This document shows positions 8,119 to 17,345 of a DNA stretch of 64,000 nucleotides, piece after piece. The stretch is taken from NCBI RefSeq assembly GCF_022014595.1, contig NZ_CP091740.1:1724200-1788199 (forward strand), written 5' to 3'. This DNA comes from Solitalea lacus (GTDB lineage: Bacteria > Bacteroidota > Bacteroidia > Sphingobacteriales > Sphingobacteriaceae). How positions within the stretch are numbered: position 1 is the stretch's first letter; each line of letters begins with the position of its first letter. The position numbers and the translations under genes are program-made. The notes beneath the pieces are model-generated. The model was not told where the DNA came from, did no database searches, and saw only the letters and a list, made by a program, of their open reading frames with translations.

Positions 8119-10602
8119 TTAGTTTGCTATTACCGGCTTCGTTTCTTCTTTTATAGTTAAATCAAGAGGATATTCAACCTTGTCATTAAGTAAAGCGAAT
8201 TCAATTACCTCCTTCATTTCCGTTACGTAATGGAATTTCAAGTCCTTGATGTAATCCGGATTGATTTCTTCAACGTCTTTTCGGTTTTGCTTGCACATAA
8301 TCACTTCCTTAATGCCTGCACGTTTAGCGGCCAAAATCTTCTCTTTGATGCCTCCAACCGGAAGCACTTTGCCACGCAAGGTAATTTCACCGGTCATGGC
8401 CAGTTGTGAGCGAACTTTACGTTGAGTAAAGGCCGATGAAAGTGAAGTTAACATCGTTATACCGGCAGAAGGTCCGTCTTTAGGAACTGCACCTGCTGGA
8501 ACGTGAACGTGTACGTCCCATAAGTCAAATAAACGTGGATCTATTCCAAATTTTTTGCCATGAGCACGTAAATAGGCTAAAGCAATTACAGCTGATTCTT
8601 TCATTACATCACCAAGGCTACCTGTTAATGTCAGTTTACCTTTGCCCGGGCTAATGCTCGTTTCAATGAATAAAATATCACCACCTACTTGTGTCCAGGC
8701 TAAGCCTGTAACAACGCCGGCAATGCTATTGTTCTCATATTCGTCTTTTTCAAATATTGATGGACCGAGTATTCTTTCTACGTCCTTTTCAGTAAGGGTA
8801 GTATTGTATTCTTCTTCTAATGCCACACTTTTTGCAACACCCCTTACGAGTGTCGCAATTTTCTTCTCAAGTGTACGCACTCCTGATTCACGTGTGTAAT
8901 CTTCAATTACACGCTCAATTATTGAGGATTTAATAGTTACATCTTTTGATTTCAAACCATGGGCTTCCAATTGTTTAGGAATAAGGTATTTTTTGGTGAT
9001 TTGAACTTTCTCTTCCACTGTATACCCGTTTACCTCAATAATTTCCATCCTATCGCGTAATGCAGGATGAATAGAGCCCAAGGAGTTGGCCGTAGCAATG
9101 AACATTACATTAGATAAGTCAAAGTCCAGTTCCACGTAGTGATCATAAAATGCATTGTTTTGTTCCGGGTCCAAAACCTCCAGTAATGCTGATGAAGGGT
9201 CACCCCGGAAATCATTGCCTACTTTATCAATTTCATCTAAAACGAAAACAGGGTTAGCAGATTTGGCTTTCTTTAAAGATTGAATAACACGGCCAGGCAT
9301 GGCACCAATATAGGTTTTGCGGTGACCACGAATTTCTGCTTCATCTCTAACACCTCCCAATGCCATTCGAACGTATTTTCGTCCAACAGCCTTTGCTATT
9401 GATTTACCTAAAGATGTTTTACCCACACCTGGAGGGCCAACTAAACACAAGATTGGTGCTTTCATGTCGTGTTTTAATTTCAACACGGCAATGTATTCCA
9501 ATATGCGATCTTTTACCTTTTCAAGGCCGAAGTGATCTTTGTCTAAAATCTTTTTCGCTCTTTTTAGATCAAAGTTATCTTTAGTGAATTCATTCCATGG
9601 CAAATCAAGCAGTAGCTCTAGGTAATTAGTAATTACAGAGTATTCAGCAGCTGCCGGATTCATACGAGCTAATTTCTCCAATTCTTTATTGAAGTGCTCA
9701 AGAACCACTTTGCTCCATTTTTTCTTGTGTGCCCGCTCGCGTAAATTTTGCACTTCCAGGTCAGGAGTATTGCCTCCTAATTCTTCCTGAATGGTTTTAA
9801 GTTGTTGATGCAAAAAATACTCGCGCTGCTGTTTATCCAAGTCAACTCTAACCTTGCTTTGAATTTGATTTTTGAGTTCGAGCATTTGCAGCTCTTTGGT
9901 TAAATGCTCTAAAACCAATTCGGCACGTTTTTTCAAATTAGTTTCTTCTAACAGCCGTTGTTTTTCTTCAACGTCAGCGTTCATGTTTGAACAAATGAAG
10001 TTGACCAGAAACGATGGGCTTTCGATATTTTTTATAGCGAATGCAGCTTCTGACGGAATATTAGGTGAGTTTTGAATAATTTGTGTTGACAGTTCTTTTA
10101 ATGAACTGATCAGAGCTTTAAAAACTTTATCTTCTGAAGTCTTAGTTTCTTCAAATAAATTGATTTTTGCCTTAAAATAAGGCTCAGACTGAATCATTTC
10201 GCCTATTGAGAACCTTCTTTTACCCTGTATAATTACAGTTGTATTGCCATCAGGCATCTGCAAGGTTTTAATAATATAGGCTACTGTCCCAATTTGATTT
10301 AAATCATCGGCTGAAGGGTCTTCAATAGCAACATTCTTTTGCGAAACGACCCCAATGATTTTGTTCGCCTTATAGGCTTCTTTAATTAGTTTAATAGATT
10401 TATCACGGCCAACCGTAATTGGAATAACGACGCCTGGAAACAGAACCGTATTGCGTAAAGGTAAAATCGGAAGAATTTCCGGCATTTCTTCTCGGTTCAT
10501 TTCTTCCTCGTCCTCAGGAGTCATTAACGGAAAAAATTCGGTTTCTTCTGTTATCATAGAATCTACGCTTTTTTTTATATCAAATGAATCGAATATGCTC
10601 AT
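8119..10602 (-). CDS. lon: ATP-dependent protease Lon
   Basis: This 827-residue Lon is a cytosolic hexameric AAA+ protease that degrades misfolded and regulatory proteins. The N-terminal substrate-binding domain spans about residues 45-250 ([17 protein letters not shown]). The AAA+ module has Walker [10 protein letters not shown] (about residue 390), Walker [12 protein letters not shown] and sensor-1 FIATAN. The C-terminal protease domain carries the catalytic dyad Ser712 in PKDGPSAG and Lys755 in GGIKEK. Length and motifs are complete. The start ATG at 10602 gives [12 protein letters not shown]. The gene is monocistronic, ending at the shared hairpin at 8072-8109. No heat-shock operator was recognised upstream (10603-10784 shows nothing else). 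Confidence 0.97.
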   Translation of the reverse strand: MSIFDSFDIKKSVDSMITEETEFFPLMTPEDEEEMNREEMPEILPILPLRNTVLFPGVVIPITVGRDKSIKLIKEAYKANKIIGVVSQKNVAIEDPSADDLNQIGTVAYIIKTLQMPDGNTTVIIQGKRRFSIGEMIQSEPYFKAKINLFEETKTSEDKVFKALISSLKELSTQIIQNSPNIPSEAAFAIKNIESPSFLVNFICSNMNADVEEKQRLLEETNLKKRAELVLEHLTKELQMLELKNQIQSKVRVDLDKQQREYFLHQQLKTIQEELGGNTPDLEVQNLRERAHKKKWSKVVLEHFNKELEKLARMNPAAAEYSVITNYLELLLDLPWNEFTKDNFDLKRAKKILDKDHFGLEKVKDRILEYIAVLKLKHDMKAPILCLVGPPGVGKTSLGKSIAKAVGRKYVRMALGGVRDEAEIRGHRKTYIGAMPGRVIQSLKKAKSANPVFVLDEIDKVGNDFRGDPSSALLEVLDPEQNNAFYDHYVELDFDLSNVMFIATANSLGSIHPALRDRMEIIEVNGYTVEEKVQITKKYLIPKQLEAHGLKSKDVTIKSSIIERVIEDYTRESGVRTLEKKIATLVRGVAKSVALEEEYNTTLTEKDVERILGPSIFEKDEYENNSIAGVVTGLAWTQVGGDILFIETSISPGKGKLTLTGSLGDVMKESAVIALAYLRAHGKKFGIDPRLFDLWDVHVHVPAGAVPKDGPSAGITMLTSLSSAFTQRKVRSQLAMTGEITLRGKVLPVGGIKEKILAAKRAGIKEVIMCKQNRKDVEEINPDYIKDLKFHYVTEMKEVIEFALLNDKVEYPLDLTIKEETKPVIAN

Positions 10603-10784
10603 GTAAACTTTTTTCTTTTAGACTGTTTATTACATTCCTTAACAATTGATGATGGCCAATGTGTCAGTAATTAGGTAATAAGTTAGTAGCTAATGTTAAA
10701 TTTCAAGACTTGTGCCATTACAAAAATAGCCTTTATTTAACTACGATGACTGAAAAAAAGACATGTTTTTGAGCCATAAATAAG

Positions 10785-11666
10785 TTATTTTTTTTTCCCC
10801 ATTTGCATTTGCGATTTGAGCAAATAGGTGGTTGGTGTCAATTTGGTGACCTTTTTGAATATCCTGTTAAAATTGGAAAGATTGTTGAATCCCGATGATG
10901 AGCTAATTTCAGCAATGGTTAAATCTTTGTTAATTAAAAGCTTGCAAGCATTGGTAATGCGTATCTCGTTTAAGAAATTTAAATATGTTTTACGTGTTCG
11001 TACTTTAAAGTACCTGCAAAAAGCCTCTGGTGTCATATTGGCAACCTGTGCAACCTCCTCAATTGTTATTTTACGGTGGTAATGATTAATGGTGAAGGTT
11101 AAGATGTCATTCATTCTTTTTCCTTCCGATGCGTCATATGACCGTGCTGCTTTAAAATTTGATAGTTTAACAATTTCGGTTGATTTGGTCATGGAGTTAA
11201 ACATGTTGAGCAACAATAACAGACGATCAAATCCTTCAAGTTGAAATACTTCTTGAATTTGTTGTTTTATTTGTTCTTCTAATAATCCGGTAAGTTTATA
11301 GCAGTTGGTTAGGCCTGTTATAAACGATTTAATGGAGGAGGCTTCTGGTAGATTAAGAAAATCTTTTCCGAATGAATCACTGTCAAAAAAGACGGTGATC
11401 ATATGTGCTCCTAATTGCTCATCGTCATAATATTCTTGCTCGTTTTTAAATACGTGTGGAATATTGGAGCCAATTAAATAAACGTCATTGGGTTCAAAAT
11501 TGCCAATGTAGTCACCAGCTAACAGCGTACCATGACTTTTTAATATTAATGTTATTTGAACTTCCGAATGTTGGTGCAGTTTATCATAAAAGTGAGGAAC
11601 AGAGTCCTCCTGTAATAAAATAGAGTCTTTGTCTGTTTTTGGAATTTTGAATGGAATAATCTTCAT
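10785..11666 (-). CDS. AraC family regulator, probably of hydroxyproline catabolism
   Basis: This is a 293-residue transcription regulator. Residues about 20-105 form a cupin-like sensing domain (HFYDKLHQHSEVQITLIL, PNDVYLIGSNIPHVF). Residues about 185-290 form the double helix-turn-helix AraC domain. Its first HTH includes ITIEEVAQVANMTPEAFCRYFK and its second LTIAEISSSSGFNNLSNFNRIFKK, followed by the usual TPTTYL end. It is transcribed divergently from the hydroxyproline pathway genes, with 176 bp between starts, so a role as their local activator is likely by position. The inducer is not shown by the sequence; hydroxyproline or a pathway intermediate is the natural candidate. Confidence 0.88.
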   Translation of the reverse strand: MKIIPFKIPKTDKDSILLQEDSVPHFYDKLHQHSEVQITLILKSHGTLLAGDYIGNFEPNDVYLIGSNIPHVFKNEQEYYDDEQLGAHMITVFFDSDSFGKDFLNLPEASSIKSFITGLTNCYKLTGLLEEQIKQQIQEVFQLEGFDRLLLLLNMFNSMTKSTEIVKLSNFKAARSYDASEGKRMNDILTFTINHYHRKITIEEVAQVANMTPEAFCRYFKVRTRKTYLNFLNEIRITNACKLLINKDLTIAEISSSSGFNNLSNFNRIFKKVTKLTPTTYLLKSQMQMGKKK

Positions 11667-11806
11667 AACAGCAATGATTGATTCAGTAATTAAATTAGGG
11701 TTCTAATATCGAAAATTGATTCAATATTTAGTGTATGAATTTGATTTGGGTTAAAATTGTATTTGTATTGATTAATTGCTAATCATGAAGGGGTTGGTAG
11801 GACGGT

Positions 11807-11814
11807 TACTTTTG
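11807..11814 (+). promoter_or_regulatory. Bacteroidota-type -7 element for the hydroxyproline operon
   Basis: TACTTTTG matches the TAnnTTTG -7 consensus of Bacteroidota primary sigma promoters and lies 28 bp before the ATG at 11843. A clear TTTG -33 partner at the usual distance was not found, so this is tentative. Confidence 0.4.
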
Positions 11815-11842
11815 CAATGTTAACAAGCAACAAAATATAAAA

Positions 11843-12760
11843 ATGGAAAATTTAAATTGGAGCGGAGTGTTTCCTGCAGTAACTACAAAATTTACTTCAG
11901 ATGATCAAATTGACTTCGTAACGTTTGAAAAGAATATTGATGCACAGCTTGATGCTGGCGTTGATGGAATTATTTTAGGCGGTACATTAGGTGAGTCAAG
12001 TGTACTAACTAATGAAGAAAAGGCTGAATTGGTAAAATTCACCGTTAAAAAGGTAGCTGGTAAAGTTCCTGTAATTCTTAACATAGCTGAGGGTTCAACC
12101 CGAGAGGCTGTTGCACAAGCGAAAAATGCTGAGCAATTAGGCGCTTCGGGATTGATGTTACTTCCTCCAATGCGTTATAAAACTGATCACAGAGAAACCG
12201 TTGAGTACTTTAAAGCTGTAGCAAAAGCAACAACTCTACCAATAATGATCTACAATAATCCAGTAGATTATAAAACTGAGGTAACTATTGAAATGTTTGC
12301 AGAATTGGTTGAGTGCAAAAATATTCAAGCTGTTAAAGAATCAACTCGCGACGTATCAAACGTAACCAGAATGATTAGCCGTTTTGGTGATCGCTTTAAA
12401 ATTTTATGTGGTGTGGATACTTTAGCAATGGAAGAATTGTTAATGGGAGCACATGGTTGGGTTGCAGGTTTGGTTTGTGCATTTCCTGCTGAAACTGTTG
12501 CTGTTTTCCGTTTGGTTAAGGCTGGAATGATAGATGAGGCCCTTGAAATTTATCGTTGGTTCTTGCCATTACTTGAATTAGACATTCATCCAAAGCTTGT
12601 TCAGTATATCAAATTGGCTGAAACTGCAACAGGAATAGGTACTGAGTTTGTTCGTGCGCCTCGTTTAACTTTAGTTGGCCAAGAAAGAGAACAAGTTCTT
12701 TCCATTATAAATAACGGTTTGGCCAAGCGTCCGGCTTTACCTGAGTATATGAGCCTTTAA
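11843..12760 (+). CDS. Dihydrodipicolinate synthase family; likely 1-pyrroline-4-hydroxy-2-carboxylate deaminase
   Basis: This is a 305-residue class I aldolase-fold lyase of the DapA/NAL superfamily. It has the Schiff-base Lys165 in AVKEST and the catalytic Tyr137 in IMIYNNP. The substrate loop GGTLGESS (46-53) differs from the GTTGE of true DapA. Its neighbours are a 4-hydroxyproline epimerase, a D-amino-acid oxidase and an aldehyde dehydrogenase. In that setting the expected reaction is deamination and dehydration of 1-pyrroline-4-hydroxy-2-carboxylate to 2,5-dioxopentanoate (2-oxoglutarate semialdehyde). It is the first gene of the cluster, and a hairpin terminator follows 17 bp after its stop. 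Substrate assignment is by context; the fold assignment is firm. Confidence 0.88.
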   Translation: MENLNWSGVFPAVTTKFTSDDQIDFVTFEKNIDAQLDAGVDGIILGGTLGESSVLTNEEKAELVKFTVKKVAGKVPVILNIAEGSTREAVAQAKNAEQLGASGLMLLPPMRYKTDHRETVEYFKAVAKATTLPIMIYNNPVDYKTEVTIEMFAELVECKNIQAVKESTRDVSNVTRMISRFGDRFKILCGVDTLAMEELLMGAHGWVAGLVCAFPAETVAVFRLVKAGMIDEALEIYRWFLPLLELDIHPKLVQYIKLAETATGIGTEFVRAPRLTLVGQEREQVLSIINNGLAKRPALPEYMSL

Positions 12761-12777
12761 TTTCAAATTCTATATAT

Positions 12778-12811
12778 GGGCAAGCAATTAACGCCGGCTT
12801 GCCCTTTTTTT
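12778..12811 (+). terminator. Intra-operon hairpin terminator or attenuator
   Basis: GGGCAAGC (12778-12785) and GCTTGCCC (12797-12804) form a perfect 8-bp stem with an 11-nt loop, followed by seven T residues (12805-12811). It lies between the deaminase and aldehyde dehydrogenase genes. It also overlaps an in-frame ATG at 12776 that would otherwise look like the start of the dehydrogenase. Confidence 0.8.
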
Positions 12812-12823
12812 GTTTATGTTAAA

Positions 12824-14311
12824 ATGATGGGTTTACAGGAAATTCAATTAACAGACTTGCAGCAGGTAGAATCAGTAATGCAAAATGCCTTACACGCTGC
12901 AAATTCATATAAATCAATTGGCAAAGAACAAAAAGCCGATTTTTTAGAAGAGATAGCCAAGCAAATAGAGCTGTTAGGCAATGACCTTATTCAAACTGCA
13001 ATGGCAGAAACCAATTTGCCAGAAGCACGTTTAGTTGGAGAGCGTGGCCGTACTTGTAACCAGCTGAGAATGTTTGCTTCAATGGTGCGCGAAGGATCAT
13101 GGGTAGAGGCTAGCATCGATACAGCCCAGCCTCAGCGTTTGCCTCTTCCTAAACCAGACCTCCGTAAAATGTTGATTCCTTTAGGACCGGTTGTGGTATT
13201 TGGGGCTAGCAACTTTCCATTAGCTTTTTCAACAGCTGGAGGAGATACTGCATCTGCATTGGCTGCCGGTTGTCCGGTAATAGTAAAAGCGCACTCTGCT
13301 CATAGAAAGACTTCAGTTTTAGTAGCAAGTGCTATTGCAAAAGCTATAAAAATTGTTAATGTACCTGAAAATGTGTTTCAGCATGTAGTAGGCAGGTATG
13401 ATATTGGTCAGGCTTTGGTTAAGCATCCGGTAGCCCAGGCTGTGGCCTTTACCGGTTCATTTACCGGAGGTAAAGCACTTTTCGATATTGCTAACCAGCG
13501 CCATCGTCCAATTCCTGTTTTTGCTGAAATGGGTAGTGTCAATCCAGTGTGCTTATTACCTGAAAAACTTGAGGGTGAGGCTGTATCATTGGCTAAAGAA
13601 TTAGCTGCTTCGATTACGCAAGGGGTAGGCCAGTTTTGTACCAACCCAGGCTTGATGATAGCTATTGAGAGTGATGCTTTAGTTACTTTTACAGAACATT
13701 TAAAAGAAGCAATTCATCAGGTTGCCCCTGCAAAGATGTTACATCCGGGAATTGCACAATCCTACCATGAAGGGATAAGCTCGGTGTTTAGCGACGAAGA
13801 TTTAACAGTTTTAGCAGCTGTTGATAAAATCGACGATGAATCAGGGAATGCACTTGTTGCAACAGTTCCTGCCCTGGTATTTTTAGAGAGACCGTCTTTA
13901 CATCAGGAGATTTTTGGCCCGTATTCTTTGCTGGTTAAATGTAAAGATAAGGCTGAAATGTTAGCAGTTGTAAACGCTCTTGAAGGCCAGTTAACTGCAA
14001 CCATTATGGGTACTGAGTCAGATATTAACCAATATACTGACTTATTAAACAAATTAACTTCTATAGCCGGTCGTGTAATGATCAATAATGTGCCAACTGG
14101 TGTAGAGGTATGCCCGTCAATGGTTCATGGTGGTCCGTTTCCGGCAACAACCGATGCCCGTTTTACCTCTGTTGGAACATCTTCAGTTAAACGATTTGTT
14201 CGTCCGGTTTGCTTCCAGAACTTTTCTCAAAGCATATTGCCATTAGAATTACAGGATGGTAACCCAGGGCAAATTTGGAGATTGGTAGATGGAGTGTTTT
14301 CAAAATCATAA
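12824..14311 (+). CDS. Aldehyde dehydrogenase; likely 2,5-dioxopentanoate dehydrogenase
   Basis: This 495-residue NAD(P)+-dependent dehydrogenase is expected to oxidise 2,5-dioxopentanoate (2-oxoglutarate semialdehyde) to 2-oxoglutarate, the last step of hydroxyproline catabolism. Visible motifs are the cofactor-binding VVFGASNFPLAFS and PVIVKAHSAH, the Rossmann turn FTGSFTGG, the general-base Glu in FAEMGSVNPV, and the catalytic Cys in GQFCTNPG. The start is set at ATG 12824 (or 12827). The upstream ATG at 12776 is rejected because the DNA between is a terminator hairpin and the added residues are not family-like. The C-terminus ends at 14311, 28 bp before the epimerase gene. Substrate is inferred from the cluster. 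Confidence 0.9.
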   Translation: MMGLQEIQLTDLQQVESVMQNALHAANSYKSIGKEQKADFLEEIAKQIELLGNDLIQTAMAETNLPEARLVGERGRTCNQLRMFASMVREGSWVEASIDTAQPQRLPLPKPDLRKMLIPLGPVVVFGASNFPLAFSTAGGDTASALAAGCPVIVKAHSAHRKTSVLVASAIAKAIKIVNVPENVFQHVVGRYDIGQALVKHPVAQAVAFTGSFTGGKALFDIANQRHRPIPVFAEMGSVNPVCLLPEKLEGEAVSLAKELAASITQGVGQFCTNPGLMIAIESDALVTFTEHLKEAIHQVAPAKMLHPGIAQSYHEGISSVFSDEDLTVLAAVDKIDDESGNALVATVPALVFLERPSLHQEIFGPYSLLVKCKDKAEMLAVVNALEGQLTATIMGTESDINQYTDLLNKLTSIAGRVMINNVPTGVEVCPSMVHGGPFPATTDARFTSVGTSSVKRFVRPVCFQNFSQSILPLELQDGNPGQIWRLVDGVFSKS

Positions 14312-14339
14312 TATTGTCTTTGTTTTTTGTTTTTAATAC

Positions 14340-15341
14340 ATGGCGAGTAAAACATTTTTTTGTATCGATGCACATACCTGCGGTAACCCTGTAAGAGTGG
14401 TTGCGGGTGGAGGCCCTATGCTTGATGGGGCCAATATGAGTGAGAAAAGGCAACATTTTCTAAGGGAATACGATTGGATCAGAAAAGGGTTGATGTTTGA
14501 GCCTCGTGGGCATGATATGATGAGTGGAAGTATATTGTATCCACCTACAGATCCGTCAAACGATGTTGGAGTTTTATTCATTGAAACCAGTGGGTGTTTA
14601 CCAATGTGTGGACACGGAACTATTGGGACTGTAACCATTGCTTTGGAACAAGGACTCATCAGTCCTAAAACGCCAGGGGTATTACATTTAGAAGTACCCG
14701 CTGGTTTGGTGAAAATAGAATATAAGCAAGAAGGTAAAAAAGTAAAGTCGGTTAAAATTACTAATATCAAATCCTATCTGGCGGCAGAGAACTTAACCGT
14801 TGAATGTCCTGATTTGGGAGAGCTTACAATTGATGTTTCTTACGGAGGTAATTTTTATGCAATCGTAGATCCTCAGCCGAATTTTAAAGGCATTCAGGAA
14901 TACACTGCTGACCAACTAATTTCATGGAGTAGGGTGCTGCGTAATCGCATCAATGAAAAGTATTCGTTTGTACATCCTGAAAACCCCACCATTAACGGAT
15001 GTAGCCATATTTTATGGGCAGGTGATCCCTTAGATTCTACCTCAACTGCTCGCAATGCAGTGTTTTATGGTGATAAAGCCATCGACCGTTCACCTTGCGG
15101 TACCGGAACTTCTGCACGTTTAGCCCAATGGTACGCGAAGGGTAAATTACAACCCGGTGAAGAATTTATTCATGAAAGTATTATCGGGTCAAAATTTATA
15201 GGTCGGATTGAAGCTGTAACAGAATTGAACGGTAAGCCGGCAATTATTCCAAGCATTGAAGGCTGGGCAAGAGTATTCGGTTATAATACCATTACCATTG
15301 ATGATGATGATCCGTATGCACACGGGTTTCAGGTTATTTAG
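14340..15341 (+). CDS. 4-hydroxyproline 2-epimerase (proline racemase family)
   Basis: This 333-residue cofactor-independent epimerase converts trans-4-hydroxy-L-proline to cis-4-hydroxy-D-proline, the entry step of the pathway. Both active-site cysteines are present: Cys90 in LPMCGHGT and Cys253 in DRSPCGTGTSA. Two Cys residues mean an epimerase or racemase, not the Thr-containing 3-hydroxyproline dehydratase relative. The N-terminal FFCIDAHTCGNPVRVV is typical. Genes before and after encode the other pathway enzymes, which favours hydroxyproline over proline as substrate. The gap to the next gene is 15 bp, so it is translated in the same operon. No signal peptide; cytosolic. Confidence 0.92.
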   Translation: MASKTFFCIDAHTCGNPVRVVAGGGPMLDGANMSEKRQHFLREYDWIRKGLMFEPRGHDMMSGSILYPPTDPSNDVGVLFIETSGCLPMCGHGTIGTVTIALEQGLISPKTPGVLHLEVPAGLVKIEYKQEGKKVKSVKITNIKSYLAAENLTVECPDLGELTIDVSYGGNFYAIVDPQPNFKGIQEYTADQLISWSRVLRNRINEKYSFVHPENPTINGCSHILWAGDPLDSTSTARNAVFYGDKAIDRSPCGTGTSARLAQWYAKGKLQPGEEFIHESIIGSKFIGRIEAVTELNGKPAIIPSIEGWARVFGYNTITIDDDDPYAHGFQVI

Positions 15342-15356
15342 AAATTAGAAGAAAAT

Positions 15357-16613
15357 ATGTCAGCTCAAAAAGAAATAGTCATTGTTGGAGGCGGGGTAAT
15401 TGGACTTTGTTCGGCTTATTATTTAAGTAAGGCTGGGCATAAGATTACCATTATCGATAAATCTGACATGTTGAGCAGTTGTTCAATTGGTAATGCGGGT
15501 ATGATTGTGCCTAGCCATTTTATACCGTTGGCTGCTCCTGGAATGATTGCACAAGGAATTAAATGGATGTTTAGTTCTGAAAGTCCATTTTATGTAAAGC
15601 CAAGGCTGAATTTTGATTTAGCATCATGGGGGCTGAAATTTTATAAGGCTGCCAATACTGCTAAGGTTGAACAAGCCATGCCTGCATTACGTGATATCAG
15701 TTTATTAAGTCGAAGGTTGTTTGATGATTTGTCAAATGATCAGGACCTGGCATTCTCATTTGAAGGTAAAGGCTTGGTAATGTTGTGTAAATCTGAACAA
15801 ACATTGGAAGAAGAGACTCATGTTGCACATCAGGCAAACGAATTAGGCATTAAAGCAATAGTGCTTAATAGGGAAGAGGTATGGCAGAAAGAGCCTGATC
15901 TAAAACCTGATGTGATAGGAGGAGTTTTCTTTCCGGGAGATGCCCATTGCTACCCCAATGCATTTGTACAAAGCCTTCTTGTATCAGTGCAAAAACAAGG
16001 TGTTAAAATCATCCGAAACACTGAGGTAAAAGGATTTACCACAACTAAGGATAAAATTGATGCTGTAATCACAGATTCGGAACATATTAGGGCTGATGAA
16101 ATTATTGTAGCAGGAGGCTCATGGTCTTCACAGATGGTCAAAACTTTGGGCTTATCTATTCCGATTCAAGCAGGAAAAGGTTATAGTATTACTCTGGATC
16201 AACCTTCTGTAAATTTGAACTATCCATCAATTTTATGCGAAGCCCGTGTTGCTATGACTCCAATGGCGGGTAAACTACGCGTAGGTGGAACAATGGAAAT
16301 CTCAGGTATTAATTCAGATATTAATTTGAAAAGGGTAGCAGGGATAATTAAGTCAGTGCCGGAGTACTTTCCGACAATGAGTTTGCAAATGCCGAAAACT
16401 GAACAGATATGGAGTGGCTTACGTCCATGTTCTCCTGATGGACTTCCTTATATCGGTAAAAGTCGCAAATACAAAAATTTGATTGTTGCCACAGGTCATG
16501 CAATGATGGGACTTAGTTTGGCACCAGCAACAGGAGTAATTGTTCAAGAATTGATTGATGGAAACAAACCTTCTGTCAATATTGATTTGTTCTCTCCGGA
16601 TCGGTACAATTAA
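15357..16613 (+). CDS. FAD-dependent D-amino acid oxidoreductase (cis-4-hydroxy-D-proline oxidase/dehydrogenase)
   Basis: This is a 418-residue DadA-type flavoprotein. The dinucleotide-binding motif is IVIVGGGVIGLCSAYYLSKAG (residues 7-27), and the second FAD-contacting region is near the C-terminus (WSGLRPCSPDGLPYIG and ATGHAMMGLSLAPATG). It should oxidise cis-4-hydroxy-D-proline to 1-pyrroline-4-hydroxy-2-carboxylate, passing electrons to the respiratory chain or oxygen. It follows the epimerase by 15 bp and is the last gene of the cluster. With the deaminase and aldehyde dehydrogenase it completes the route to 2-oxoglutarate. Whether it is an oxidase or a dehydrogenase cannot be told from sequence. 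Confidence 0.9.
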   Translation: MSAQKEIVIVGGGVIGLCSAYYLSKAGHKITIIDKSDMLSSCSIGNAGMIVPSHFIPLAAPGMIAQGIKWMFSSESPFYVKPRLNFDLASWGLKFYKAANTAKVEQAMPALRDISLLSRRLFDDLSNDQDLAFSFEGKGLVMLCKSEQTLEEETHVAHQANELGIKAIVLNREEVWQKEPDLKPDVIGGVFFPGDAHCYPNAFVQSLLVSVQKQGVKIIRNTEVKGFTTTKDKIDAVITDSEHIRADEIIVAGGSWSSQMVKTLGLSIPIQAGKGYSITLDQPSVNLNYPSILCEARVAMTPMAGKLRVGGTMEISGINSDINLKRVAGIIKSVPEYFPTMSLQMPKTEQIWSGLRPCSPDGLPYIGKSRKYKNLIVATGHAMMGLSLAPATGVIVQELIDGNKPSVNIDLFSPDRYN

Positions 16614-16652
16614 GTTAAAATAATATAAGAGGCATTAAAAATTGGTAACTAT

Positions 16653-16702
16653 GAGAGTTATTGGGCACGGAGTATTGCTCCACTTCGTTGCCCGGCTCTT
16701 TT
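16653..16702. terminator. Probable terminator between convergent genes
   Basis: GGGCA (16663-16667) pairs with TGCCC (16689-16693). An inner GGAG/CTCC stem lies between them, an outer GAG/CTC pair surrounds them, and TTTT follows. It lies between the convergent oxidoreductase and DUF6702 genes. Confidence 0.45.
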
Positions 16703-16707
16703 AGACA

Positions 16708-17193
16708 TTAAAAGACAATTTTCTTTTTGCATTCACCTTCCTTAAACAATAAAGTTCTCTTTGCTTTTCCTGATGTAATGTTTACAATATTGGTTTGGCC
16801 TTCAAAATCGTCAATTAATACCGAATTCTGTAACTCTGCGTTTTGTAAGCCCTCGGGTAAAGGTATTTCCAGATAAACACTAAGAGTCATTCCGTTTATC
16901 TCTGTTCCAATAAACTCAAAAGGCTTAAGCTGTGATTTAGAGTTTTTAATTTGAAATGTTTGAGTTAAGTATTGCCTCAAACATGCTGTAAACTCTTTGG
17001 ACCCAACAGTTAATTTCTTCTTGTATTTTTTATTCAGTGCAGCTTCTACATCATCCCAAAATATATTCATGATTACCTCTACAGACTTGTTTTGGCTGTT
17101 GTATTCCATTTGTGTCATCGAAGTATAAAATTTATGGCTATGGCCTTTTATTGAAATAAGCAGGAATAAAAGAATGAACAGAAGCTTTTTCAT
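16708..17193 (-). CDS. DUF6702 family exported protein
   Basis: This 161-residue protein has a signal peptide (MKKLLFILLFLLISIKGHS) and a small beta-rich domain beginning HKFYTSMTQMEYN, the usual start of DUF6702 proteins. Function is unknown. It is the last gene of a minus-strand run after the M1 peptidase and HupE/UreJ-like genes, a grouping I recall from other Bacteroidota. That suggests a shared envelope process. The gap to the M1 stop is 152 bp. No catalytic motif is visible. Confidence 0.8.
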   Translation of the reverse strand: MKKLLFILLFLLISIKGHSHKFYTSMTQMEYNSQNKSVEVIMNIFWDDVEAALNKKYKKKLTVGSKEFTACLRQYLTQTFQIKNSKSQLKPFEFIGTEINGMTLSVYLEIPLPEGLQNAELQNSVLIDDFEGQTNIVNITSGKAKRTLLFKEGECKKKIVF

Positions 17194-17345
17194 GGTGCAA
17201 AGCTATTGAATTTTAAATTGTTGCATAAATGAGGGTGGGTAATTACCTTAATGATTAAGAGTACATATCGAAAAACTTATTGAAAAGGCCTCATGCATTA
17301 GCAAAAGGCCTTTCCATATAATTCCTACTGAAGTTAAAATCGTAT

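Noticed and set aside
12776-12823. Upstream ATG giving 16 extra residues on the aldehyde dehydrogenase
   Set aside because: The DNA is a perfect hairpin with a T-run (terminator), and the added residues are not family-like.
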